Assembly: GCA_910586775.1 (NCBI GenBank)
Contig: CAJUJN010000083.1
Location: 1 to 18,542 of the forward strand
From: an uncultured Acetatifactor sp.
GTDB taxonomy: Bacteria > Bacillota > Clostridia > Lachnospirales > Lachnospiraceae
Length of the DNA stretch: 18,542 nt
Reading direction: 5' to 3'
The notes beneath the pieces were generated by a model. It saw only the letters and a list, made by a program, of their open reading frames with translations. It did not search any database and was not told where the DNA came from. Position numbers and translations under genes: made by a program. This document shows, piece after piece, positions 7,341 through 14,497 of this stretch (the first letter of the stretch is position 1; each line of letters starts with the position of its first letter).

Positions 7341-9371
7341 CTACTCGTATATATTTTCCAGTCTGCAATTCTCATAGAAATACAGCAGTATCTCACCAGC
7401 CGAATAACCGCTGGCCGCCATGGCCCTGGCACCGTTCTGGCTCATGCCCACTCCGTGGCCGAATCCGCCGCCGGTCAGAGTATATCTTATCACATTTCCG
7501 TTCTCTTTTCCAGTCTCTATCGTGAAAAAGCCGCTTGGAAGCAAATTCGCGCTGGCCACCCGGCTGCCGTCCTGCCGCACCACGTCCGCCTTCCCGTCGT
7601 TTAACACATATCGGATATTGTGCTCGGATATAACCTTAATTTTCTGGGAACCCGCCTCTATCACCAGTTCGTCCGCAACGCCGCCGCTGCCCCGCTTTTC
7701 TATGTAGATATCCGTGATATCGCCCAGGCTGTCGATGGTTTCGCTGACATATGCCCCGTCCTTCCAGGTCAGGACCAGCTTACTGTTGGCCGCATAGCGT
7801 TTCTGCAAGGTCTCCAGTATATGCTCTTTGTCCAGTTCTTCCGCCTGATAAGTCCAGCGATACCATCCCTCTCCGGATTCAAAGTCGTCCTCATTGACGG
7901 AAGAAATAAACGCCGAAAAAGCAGTCTCGTCCCTCAGCAATTCTCCCAAATCCGCCGTCATGCTGGCTTCATTTCCGGAACCGCCGCTTCCCTCTGAAGA
8001 AACTCCGTTCCCGGAATCACCGCCTCCCCCGGCCTGAGAAGCAGCCTCCAGAGCCCCGGCAAAGGCAGTCCGGCTCAGGGATTTCCCCCGAAGATAAGTC
8101 AATGCAGGCGCAGCTTCCGTCTTCCACACATTGGCATCGCTGCCCACCCCGCAGGAGGTGGAATAATAATAGGTTCCCGCCAGGCTCCCCTCCTCCGTGC
8201 GCAGCAGCTGGCCGTAGGTTTCCTTCACTGCCGTAGTGGTACTCTCCTGTTCCAGAATATTATTGTAAACCTGGTAAGAGGTGCTGTCATCCACATGGGC
8301 ACCGTACTGAGGATATCCCGCATGCTCCATATGCCCGTAGGCGTAGGTTCTGGCACAGACTGCCTGGGCCTTCAGCGCCTCGAAAGGATATTTTGCCGGC
8401 ATCTCGCTGGGCACCACACTGTAGAGATATTCCTCCAACAATACCTCATTTACCGCCACAATCCCGTCCTCCGTCCTCAGGAACTCCATCTGCCCCCGGT
8501 AAGAAGGCGTCCCCTGGCTGCGGTTACAATTTTCAAATACAATCTTCCCCGTCAGCACATCCGGCACAATCCTGACTCTGTCTGTCTCAAAATAGACGCT
8601 GTCATAGCCGAATTCCAACTTCTCGCCCGCTGCATGGGCTTCCTCCTTCTGATTGTCATAAGGGCCGTAGACCACCGTATAGCCCGTGTCACAGGTAACC
8701 ACAGGCGCATCATGAAAACTGCCGCTGTAATCCGACGCTCGAATCAGCACGCGGATATATTCCATGGCCTCTTCCTTCACCATCAGAACCGCACAGACTT
8801 CTCCGTTTTCCACGCATAAATCCGTAAAATCATATCCGAACCGCAGGTCATTCGCTGTACACATTTCCAGGCTGTCAAAGAGCCTGTAACCCTTGTAATC
8901 TGCCGCCAGAGGAAGCCTTCCGTATCCCTCCACCTCGATTCCCGCATCGTCCACACTCAGAATTTTTCCGTTTATCTTATCCTTCTTAACGTCTGCTGCA
9001 GTAACCGCCCCGTCTGTGAGCTCTACATCCGCCACCTGTTCCCTGACGGAGAAATCCGGAATACCTGCCGCTCCGCTCCCCTGTGCAGAAGCCTCCACGC
9101 CCCAGGGATACCGCTCGCTCTGCCCGTCCCTGAAAATCATCAGCCCTTCCTCATCCGCCTCCATAATCCATACATTCGTCAGCAGCTGAATCACGGGAAT
9201 ATGGGGCTCCGGCGTAGGCGCGGGGACTTCCTCCTCATCCCCTCTATGTACCAGCAGCAAAAGCAGCTTCCCAAACAAAAGTATCACCAGCAGCAATATG
9301 CCCAGCAGGCTGATAAATGCCTTCATCTGCATCCTCTGTGACCTGTTCAAATTCCATTCGTTCCTATTCAA
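7341..9371 (-). CDS. SpoIID/LytB-domain cell-wall protein with membrane anchor
   Basis: A large member of the SpoIID/LytB family, whose sporulation member is a lytic transglycosylase acting on stripped glycan. Counting from an ATG at 9410 (689 residues), there is a membrane anchor at 31-54, a family-specific region to about 300, and then the SpoIID core: LLEEYLYSVVPSEMP (324-338, E336 matching the catalytic glutamate), ALKAQAVCARTYA and the C-terminal GGGFGHGVGMSQNGA (647-661). A Gly/Ser-rich stretch (about 460-480) interrupts the core. Spore SpoIID is usually about 340 residues, so this is probably a vegetative paralogue. Start choice: TTG at 9371 has AAGGGAGAG just upstream; ATG 9410 lies inside a hairpin with no ribosome binding site; ATG 9332 or 9326 are also possible. 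Confidence 0.85.
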   Translation of the reverse strand: MNRNEWNLNRSQRMQMKAFISLLGILLLVILLFGKLLLLLVHRGDEEEVPAPTPEPHIPVIQLLTNVWIMEADEEGLMIFRDGQSERYPWGVEASAQGSGAAGIPDFSVREQVADVELTDGAVTAADVKKDKINGKILSVDDAGIEVEGYGRLPLAADYKGYRLFDSLEMCTANDLRFGYDFTDLCVENGEVCAVLMVKEEAMEYIRVLIRASDYSGSFHDAPVVTCDTGYTVVYGPYDNQKEEAHAAGEKLEFGYDSVYFETDRVRIVPDVLTGKIVFENCNRSQGTPSYRGQMEFLRTEDGIVAVNEVLLEEYLYSVVPSEMPAKYPFEALKAQAVCARTYAYGHMEHAGYPQYGAHVDDSTSYQVYNNILEQESTTTAVKETYGQLLRTEEGSLAGTYYYSTSCGVGSDANVWKTEAAPALTYLRGKSLSRTAFAGALEAASQAGGGGDSGNGVSSEGSGGSGNEASMTADLGELLRDETAFSAFISSVNEDDFESGEGWYRWTYQAEELDKEHILETLQKRYAANSKLVLTWKDGAYVSETIDSLGDITDIYIEKRGSGGVADELVIEAGSQKIKVISEHNIRYVLNDGKADVVRQDGSRVASANLLPSGFFTIETGKENGNVIRYTLTGGGFGHGVGMSQNGARAMAASGYSAGEILLYFYENCRLENIYE

Positions 9372-9386
9372 ATTCTCTCCCTTTTG

Positions 9387-9450
9387 GGGCTGTCGGGAAA
9401 TGGCATTCATTCACAATATATTGTGGAAATACAGTTTTTCCCGACAGCCC
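9387..9450 (-). repeat. Nested inverted repeat in the spoIID-like leader
   Basis: Perfect 14-bp arms, GGGCTGTCGGGAAA (9387-9400) and TTTCCCGACAGCCC (9437-9450), enclose 36 bases that include a second perfect 14-bp palindrome, CACAATATATTGTG (9412-9425). On the minus strand the distal arm ends a few bases before the ribosome binding site AAGGGAGAG of the TTG start. It could be an mRNA hairpin controlling translation, an operator, or the remains of a small mobile element. Confidence 0.7.
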
Positions 9451-9478
9451 TCTCTCTTTCAGACAAACCATACAGATT

Positions 9479-9508
9479 ATTATACGACACTTCATAGCAC
9501 TATATGAA
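9479..9508 (-). promoter_or_regulatory. Possible promoter of the spoIID-yihY-cbiK unit
   Basis: Minus strand: perfect -10 TATAAT (9479-9484) with a poor -35 TTCATA (9503-9508) and an 18-base spacer. Start would be near 9472, so the transcript would begin about 20 bases before the nested inverted repeat. Confidence 0.45.
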
Positions 9509-9522
9509 AAGTCCTTTAAGCT

Positions 9523-9759
9523 TAAAAGAGCAGCCCCAAAGGACTGCTCTCTTCTTCTGTATTGTGTGCCCAAAATGCCGCCTTCTGCTCTCTGACTCCT
9601 AGCAATGCTAGGTGGGTAACCGCAACCAAAGCTTTTGCCTTCCCTTCCAATCCTCCACCCAAAGTGCAGTGAGGGCTTGACAGCCACTTGGCAATGTAGG
9701 AATCCCGTTTAAAGTAGCGTAGGTTCAAAATAAACAAAAGTTATCGCACATCTCAGGCT
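9523..9759 (-). ncRNA. Probable structured small RNA, about 235 nt (raiA-like or 6S-like)
   Basis: An independent transcription unit with no credible ORF. A near-ideal promoter (9766-9794) drives it, and it ends in a GC-rich hairpin followed by TTTT at 9524-9550. Long complementary segments can be read on the minus strand: TGCCAAGTGGCTGTC near the 5' part pairs with GGCGGCATTTTGGGCA near the 3' part with wobbles and one bulge, closing the molecule. CCTAGC-ATT-GCTAGG is a perfect internal hairpin. GGGTGG can pair with CCACCT over a longer range. Size, architecture and clostridial context suggest the raiA motif class or 6S RNA. I cannot separate these by eye, and no raiA gene is adjacent. A 71-codon open frame across it starts at TTG without a ribosome binding site. 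Confidence 0.65.
9524..9550 (-). terminator. Intrinsic terminator of the small RNA
   Basis: On the minus strand AGAGCAGTCC pairs with GGGCTGCTCT (one G-T wobble) around a short TTTG loop, followed by TTTT. This is a strong, compact rho-independent terminator. Confidence 0.8.
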
Positions 9760-9765
9760 AAAAGT

Positions 9766-9794
9766 ATTATAACAAAAAGCCTGTAAAATTACAA
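9766..9794 (-). promoter_or_regulatory. Strong promoter of the small RNA
   Basis: Minus strand: -35 TTGTAA (9789-9794), 17-base spacer, perfect -10 TATAAT (9766-9771). Start is expected near 9759-9758. Confidence 0.7.
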
Positions 9795-9880
9795 CTGTAT
9801 TTTTTTCCAAATTTTATTGTCGTATTTTGCCTGTAATCCTGCGATACGAACCGTTTTTTTGATACTTTTTCCGAAAAAAC

Positions 9881-10030
9881 TTATTCTGCCATATAAACCG
9901 ACAGTTTCTGCTTGATGGCGGCAACGGCCTCCTCCGTATCAGTCTGTCCCCTCAATACCTTCGCAGCTTCCCCCGCAATGACTCTGTACACCTGATATTC
10001 ACAGATGTCCATACAGCTCTGCAGAACTAA
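9881..10030 (-). pseudogene. Decayed 3' end of a sugar-type ABC solute-binding-protein gene
   Basis: An open stretch reads VYRVIAGEAAKVLRGQ and continues TDTEEAVAAIKQKLSVYMAE to a TAA at 9881-9883. That is the typical C-terminus of family 1 extracellular solute-binding proteins (I-x-EEAxxFxxGQKSxEEVAxxIQxRVxxYVxE). Only about 45 residues remain. A TGA interrupts the frame upstream at about 10039, and nothing coding continues into 10040-10217. There is no ribosome binding site or signal peptide, so this is a remnant, probably left by deletion or rearrangement. The AT-rich 10031-10217 otherwise holds only weak promoter-like boxes for the XRE gene. Confidence 0.6.
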
Positions 10031-10217
10031 TGCTCATTTTCCCTTCTTCGTTACGACTATTGCAATACAGAATTTAACTATGCTAATTTTATTCTGAATT
10101 ACTATAGAATTTCTCATTTCCTTTTACATCAAACCTGAAATTATATAGAATGAATTCAGACATTATAAAATACTGCATTCAAAACAGGCAAATCGTGACA
10201 AAAGGACTGACTGAAAC

Positions 10218-10682
10218 ATGAGAGAAGTAGGAAAAACAATTGCACAGCTGCGCATGGAAAAAGGACTTCGGCAAAAAGACCTGTCAGATATTTTAAGTCT
10301 CTCCCCCAGCAGCATATCCAATTACGAAACCGGCGCTTACTGGCCTGACCTGAGCACCCTCTGTGAAATAGCCGACTATTTTAATGTAACCACGGACTAT
10401 CTCCTGGGCCGCACGGAATACCGCTGTCCTCCTGAAATCCTCGACAAGTATGTCACGAAAGATTACGCAATTAACAGTATCGTAAACACACTGCTGTCCC
10501 TGGATTCGGCTTCGGTAGATGCTGTCCTCAAATATGCGGACTACCTGAAAGCCAATCATGCCAAAATCGCAGGAAAGACAACATCTCCCGCCAGTTCCCG
10601 GAAAATCTCCGAGCCTGACGGACGCACTCAGAAAAGTTCCAGAAAAGATTCCGAAAAGAAGACCAGAAAAAGCGGGGCATAA
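10218..10682 (+). CDS. XRE-family helix-turn-helix regulator
   Basis: A 154-residue DNA-binding protein. Residues about 7-62 form a Cro/C1-type helix-turn-helix: IAQLRMEKGLRQKDLSDILSL, then SPSSISNYETGAYWPD and LCEIADYFNVTTDYLLGR. The rest is a short helical segment (70-110) and a basic, Ser/Lys-rich tail (about 118-154). No catalytic or sensor domain is visible, so the ligand and targets are unknown. The ATG at 10218 has AAAGGA about 11 bases upstream, slightly long. It is transcribed toward the MATE gene with a shared terminator, so it is not in that operon but could still regulate it or itself. Confidence 0.88.
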   Translation: MREVGKTIAQLRMEKGLRQKDLSDILSLSPSSISNYETGAYWPDLSTLCEIADYFNVTTDYLLGRTEYRCPPEILDKYVTKDYAINSIVNTLLSLDSASVDAVLKYADYLKANHAKIAGKTTSPASSRKISEPDGRTQKSSRKDSEKKTRKSGA

Positions 10683-10710
10683 ACCTTCCTGATGCCCCGC
10701 AATTTTTATT
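10672..10710 (+). terminator. Bidirectional terminator between XRE gene and MATE gene
   Basis: A perfect 9-bp stem, GCGGGGCAT (10672-10680) with ATGCCCCGC (10692-10700), is followed by AATTTTTATT on the plus strand and CTTTTTCTGG on the minus strand, so it should end both convergent transcripts. The left arm overlaps the last XRE codons. Confidence 0.88.
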
Positions 10711-10714
10711 CCAT

Positions 10715-12109
10715 CTATTTTTCCACAATATTCTGTAACCAGACCCCTTTTTTCACCAGAACAAATCCTATGGCGCATTTAATCCAGTCCGCCATCTGAA
10801 CCATGGCAAAGATTGCAATCACCGGTATCGTCGTCAGGCGGCTTAATCCGTATGCCACCGGCACGCTGACACACCACACAAACACGCTGTCAAACAGAAA
10901 CGTCACAATGGTCTTTCCTCCCGAACGGAGCGTAAAGTACGCTGCGTGCATGAATGCCGCCTGGGGCATGAACACTGCCTGTGCCAGGATAAACTGCACC
11001 GCCACAGCCTTAACCTCGTCGCTGGTCTTGTAAATCCGGGGGAACAGCGGTGCGATAACTGCCATCAGCACTGCCACACCGATACAGCAGACCACGGAAA
11101 AGGCAATAATCTTATTATCCGTATCTCTCGCTTCTTCCATTTTGCCTGCCCCCAGAAGCTGCCCGATGATAATGGCTACGGCATCCCCCATAGCAATAAA
11201 TACGACATTGAATACATTGTTAATCGTATTGGCGATATTCAGGCCGGCGATAACGCTTAGCCCTCTGACGGAATAGCACTGGACAAGCATCGCCATGCCT
11301 GCGGACCACAGGGTCTCGTTGATGAGCAGCGGCGCTCCCTTGATAAAGTATTTCCCCGCCAGATGCACCGGCACCTTCAGCGTGGAATAGACTCCTGTAA
11401 TATAAGGATTCCTGTCTTTATGCCTGTGGGTCCATATAATGACAATTCCCGCCTCCACATACCTGGATACTACCGTTGCAACTGCCGCGCCCACAACTCC
11501 CAGAGCCGGAAGTCCCATCTTGCCGTAAATCAGCAGATAATTCAGGCACAGGTTCACAGCCACGGCAGCGATTCCCGCTTTCATGGGAAGCACGGTCTCG
11601 CCGCACTCGCGCAGTGTACTGACATAAATCTGAACTGCCATAAACGCCGGAAGTCCGAGAAGCATCACCTGCAGATAGCTTCTGCCGTAGCGCAGCGCCG
11701 CAGCCAGGTCTCCCCCGTCACTGCTGCCGCTTAAGTACATCTGAATCAGATACTCTCCCGCCGTCAGCAAAAGCAGGACTGCGCCCGCTGTCAGTATCAG
11801 GGCCATCCAGAATTTGTAGCGGAAGGTATGGCGGATTCCCTCATCGTCCTTCTGCCCGAAATACTGCGCCGTAAAAATCCCTGCCCCGGCCAGGCCGCCG
11901 AAGACACAGAGATAGTACACCATCAGAAGCTGATTCACAATGGCCACCCCGGACATCTGCTCCGTTCCCACCTGCCCTACCATGATATTGTCCAACAGGC
12001 CCACGAAATTCGTGATACCGTTCTGAATCATAATGGGAACTGCCACGCCCAGAACCATCCTGTAAAAAGCCTTATCACCTATGAATTTCCTTCCTGCCTT
12101 TGCTGACAT
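10715..12109 (-). CDS. MATE-family multidrug/cation antiporter
   Basis: A 464-residue, twelve-helix membrane transporter of the MATE superfamily, which exports cationic compounds in exchange for Na+ or H+. The N-lobe begins MVLGVAVPIMIQNGITNFVG then LLDNIMVGQVG, the characteristic first helices, followed by GGLAGAGIFTAQYFGQKD. The second half repeats the pattern (KGAPLLINETLWSAGMAML, then GDAVAIIIGQLLGAGKMEEA). Substrate cannot be predicted. I start at ATG 12109 because AAGGAGGG lies 7 bases upstream; that sequence is itself part of an upstream in-frame ATG at 12127, which has no ribosome binding site. A TATACT -10-like box occurs at 12182-12187 but its -35 is weak. Confidence 0.93.
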   Translation of the reverse strand: MSAKAGRKFIGDKAFYRMVLGVAVPIMIQNGITNFVGLLDNIMVGQVGTEQMSGVAIVNQLLMVYYLCVFGGLAGAGIFTAQYFGQKDDEGIRHTFRYKFWMALILTAGAVLLLLTAGEYLIQMYLSGSSDGGDLAAALRYGRSYLQVMLLGLPAFMAVQIYVSTLRECGETVLPMKAGIAAVAVNLCLNYLLIYGKMGLPALGVVGAAVATVVSRYVEAGIVIIWTHRHKDRNPYITGVYSTLKVPVHLAGKYFIKGAPLLINETLWSAGMAMLVQCYSVRGLSVIAGLNIANTINNVFNVVFIAMGDAVAIIIGQLLGAGKMEEARDTDNKIIAFSVVCCIGVAVLMAVIAPLFPRIYKTSDEVKAVAVQFILAQAVFMPQAAFMHAAYFTLRSGGKTIVTFLFDSVFVWCVSVPVAYGLSRLTTIPVIAIFAMVQMADWIKCAIGFVLVKKGVWLQNIVEK

Positions 12110-12363
12110 ATCTTTTCCCTCCTTCATACGGCTCGTATATCTCCGGGCAATTTTTTAAAGCACTTATGCTTACTTATTCCTAGTATAACTCAATGCCACC
12201 AACCCTAAATTGGTTGTATTTCCTCTGCTTTGCTTTCATGAGAAATGCTGTGTCTGTTGCATATGTATTTTCTGTAGCGATTTATACTTCAGAAATTTGC
12301 CGCAGTTTTACCATTATACCGCATTCCTGTATAATTGCAATGCCTTTTTTCACAAAAAACGCA

Positions 12364-12403
12364 AAAATACAAAAAACAAGAAACGGCAGACAATTGTCCG
12401 CCG
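12364..12403 (-). terminator. Terminator of the M24 aminopeptidase gene
   Basis: On the minus strand a 20-base near-perfect palindrome (12384-12403), CGGC-G-GACAATTGTC-T-GCCG with one G-T wobble, is followed by TTTCTTGTTTTTTG. The remainder of 12110-12448 shows no gene. Confidence 0.8.
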
Positions 12404-12448
12404 CTTCTCTCTTCATTTCATCTGAAAGATTTACTTTTCCCATCTATT

Positions 12449-14293
12449 TTATGCGAAAGTTCCGGTATTGTCACCCTTCTTCAGGAAGAAGGTGCTGTCC
12501 GCCTTTGTCTCGGCCCTGAGCCATTCTCTCTCTTCCTCATTCAGATAAGGAGACAGCTTCTCAAACACTTCCTTCTGATAAGCGTAAAGGTATGCCCTCT
12601 GGGTTTCCGTCATATACTTCTCATCAATGGCTTCCATGTCGATTGGCACCCAGGTCAGCGTCCTGAAATGCATGAACTGTCCGTACTCATTCTTTACATC
12701 ATTTTCAGCCACCATCACATTCTCAATGCGGATACCGTGGCTTCCTTCTATGTAAATACCGGGCTCATTGGTAATGTCCATACCCGCTTCCAGAACTGCC
12801 TCCGGCCTGCCGTCAACATACTGCCAGGAAAGTCCCTGGGGTCCTTCATGCACATTCAGGATATAGCCCACACCATGGCCGGTGCCGCATTTATAGTCCA
12901 GATTGATATTCCAGACAGGCTGACGCGCCAGGATATCCAGGTTCCGTCCCGTGCAGCCGTAAAGCCATCTGGCATTGGTCATCTGCAGCATGCCTGCCGC
13001 CACTGCAGTATAATGCCTCTTGATCTCATCGGAAACCGGCCCCAGCACAATGGTTCTGGTCACGTCCGTGGTGGCACCCAGATACTGTCCGCCGGAATCC
13101 ACCAGGAACAGCCCTTCGGGCTCAAGTACCGCGTAACTCTCCGGAGTAGCCTCGTAGTGCATCATGGCGGCGTTGGCTTTATAACCGCCTATGGTGGGGA
13201 AGGAAAGTCCCAGGCACTCGGGAATCTCTCTGCGCAGCGCCTCCAGCTTATCTGCCGCAGTAATCTCCGTAATCTCCATTTTGCCGATATTGGTCTTCAG
13301 CCAGTAGATAAAGCGGGTCAGCGCCACACAGTCCTTGAGATACAGCTTCTCCATATTGGCCAGCTCCACGGGATTCTTGATTGCCTTCAAAAGTTCCGTG
13401 GGGTTTTTCTTCTCCACCAGGCTCTGCTTCTCAGCCAGAGTCTTGTACAGGCAGTAACTGCAGAATCTGTCGTCTACCAGGATTTTTCCCTCTGCAGGAA
13501 GATTCTGGAGATATTCTACAATATGGTCGTACTCTTCCACCTGGATGCCCTTTTTGTCCAGGTAGTTCTTCACGGTATCATCAAGCACATGCTTCTGGAT
13601 AAACAGCACAGTGCTGTACTTCGTCAGGTAGCCGTAGGAGATGGCCACAGGATTGCACTCCACATCACAGCCCCGGATATTGAACAGCCACATCAGGTCG
13701 TCCAGTTTTGTCAGAAGGAAGCTGTCCGCGCCCTCTTTCTTCAGCTTCTCCATCACGTCGCCGCGCTTCTCTTCAAAGCTTCTGCCAGCAATCTCCTCGT
13801 CCAGCACGGTCACCTTTCCTGCCGGAAATGCCGGCCTGTCCGTCCAGATACTGTCAGCAAGGTCCCTGTCATATACGATGGAAATCTGTTTGTCTGCAAA
13901 CTTTTTCTCGTATTCCTTTCCCGCCTGGACGGAAATCACTCTGCCGTCAAAGCCAAGGGTCTGACCCTGCTTCATATTTTTCTCCAGAAACTCCGTGATG
14001 GTGGGAACGCCCTCGTCGCGCATGCGGAACAACGTGACCGTAGTACCCTCCAGCTCATGCTCCGCCTGGATGAAGTATCTGCCGTCCGTCCACAGCCCTG
14101 CGCCGTCTTCCCACACCAGCAATGTCCCGCTGGAGCCTGTAAAACCGCTGAAATACTCCCTTACCTTGAAGTAGTCGTTCACATACTCGGAGTTGTGGAA
14201 GTCCGCAGTGGGAATCATGTAATAGTCGATGCCGTTCTCCTTCATCTGCGACCTCAGCGCCGCAAGTCTGCCCTGAATGATTGTATTTTCCAT
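12449..14293 (-). CDS. M24B aminopeptidase P family (Xaa-Pro aminopeptidase)
   Basis: A 614-residue cytoplasmic metallopeptidase that cleaves the residue before proline at peptide N-termini. Two creatinase-like N-terminal domains (about 1-310; WTDGRYFIQAEHEL at 68-81) precede the pita-bread catalytic domain. Metal ligands are visible: VDSGGQY (D399), TTDVTR (D410), GTGHGVG (H473), NEPGIY (E510) and RIENV (E524); the conserved HEGP begins at H482. The C-terminal about 60 residues match the extension of the long, eukaryote-like aminopeptidase P form. ATG 14293 has AGGTGAG upstream. The frame stays open back to 14494, but that stretch is repeat DNA whose period is not a multiple of three, so I exclude it. 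It lies downstream of thrC and is probably cotranscribed. Confidence 0.92.
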   Translation of the reverse strand: MENTIIQGRLAALRSQMKENGIDYYMIPTADFHNSEYVNDYFKVREYFSGFTGSSGTLLVWEDGAGLWTDGRYFIQAEHELEGTTVTLFRMRDEGVPTITEFLEKNMKQGQTLGFDGRVISVQAGKEYEKKFADKQISIVYDRDLADSIWTDRPAFPAGKVTVLDEEIAGRSFEEKRGDVMEKLKKEGADSFLLTKLDDLMWLFNIRGCDVECNPVAISYGYLTKYSTVLFIQKHVLDDTVKNYLDKKGIQVEEYDHIVEYLQNLPAEGKILVDDRFCSYCLYKTLAEKQSLVEKKNPTELLKAIKNPVELANMEKLYLKDCVALTRFIYWLKTNIGKMEITEITAADKLEALRREIPECLGLSFPTIGGYKANAAMMHYEATPESYAVLEPEGLFLVDSGGQYLGATTDVTRTIVLGPVSDEIKRHYTAVAAGMLQMTNARWLYGCTGRNLDILARQPVWNINLDYKCGTGHGVGYILNVHEGPQGLSWQYVDGRPEAVLEAGMDITNEPGIYIEGSHGIRIENVMVAENDVKNEYGQFMHFRTLTWVPIDMEAIDEKYMTETQRAYLYAYQKEVFEKLSPYLNEEEREWLRAETKADSTFFLKKGDNTGTFA

Positions 14294-14358
14294 TTCCTTT
14301 CTCACCTTTCTGCCGTCTGCTCTATCTTTATGTACCTTTATTACGTATCCTTTCCTGT

Positions 14359-14490
14359 TCCTTCCGGACTGCGCTCTGTGACTGCCGGAATGTCTCATCA
14401 CACTGTACGCTCTCTGTCCGTCCCGGACTGACGCTCTACTTACTTGCCGGAATGTCTCATCACACCGTGCTCTCCCTCTCCGTCCCGGAT
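14359..14490. repeat. Imperfect 62-bp tandem duplication between thrC and the M24 gene
   Basis: Unit A begins at 14383 and unit B at 14445. Both start TGCCGGAATGTCTCATCACA and both contain CGTCCCGGA further along. A third, partial unit precedes them: TTCCGGACTGCGCTCTGTGA (from 14362) resembles the CCGGACTGACGCTCTACTTA portion of unit A. The 204-base gap has no other feature I can support. Confidence 0.75.
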
Positions 14491-14497
14491 ACATACT

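Noticed and set aside
9522..9737. A 71-codon minus-strand frame across the small RNA
   Set aside because: It starts with TTG with no ribosome binding site about 22 bases from the predicted transcript start and runs into the terminator hairpin; the structure fits a non-coding RNA better.
10020..10058. A 12-codon ORF (MSISSAELYGHL) with a good ribosome-binding-like AGAAGGGAAA
   Set aside because: It overlaps the solute-binding-protein remnant in another frame, is very short and leads to no downstream gene on that strand within normal leader distance.
12335..14431. A 698-codon open frame on the plus strand
   Set aside because: It is antisense to the well-supported M24 aminopeptidase with intact catalytic motifs; its product is His/Gln/Leu-rich, without domains, and has no ribosome binding site. 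It is a codon-bias shadow.
14294..14494. 67-residue N-terminal extension of the M24 aminopeptidase
   Set aside because: It consists of Arg/Ser-rich translation of tandem-repeat DNA with a period not divisible by three. The ATG at 14293 has a proper ribosome binding site and matches the family N-terminus.
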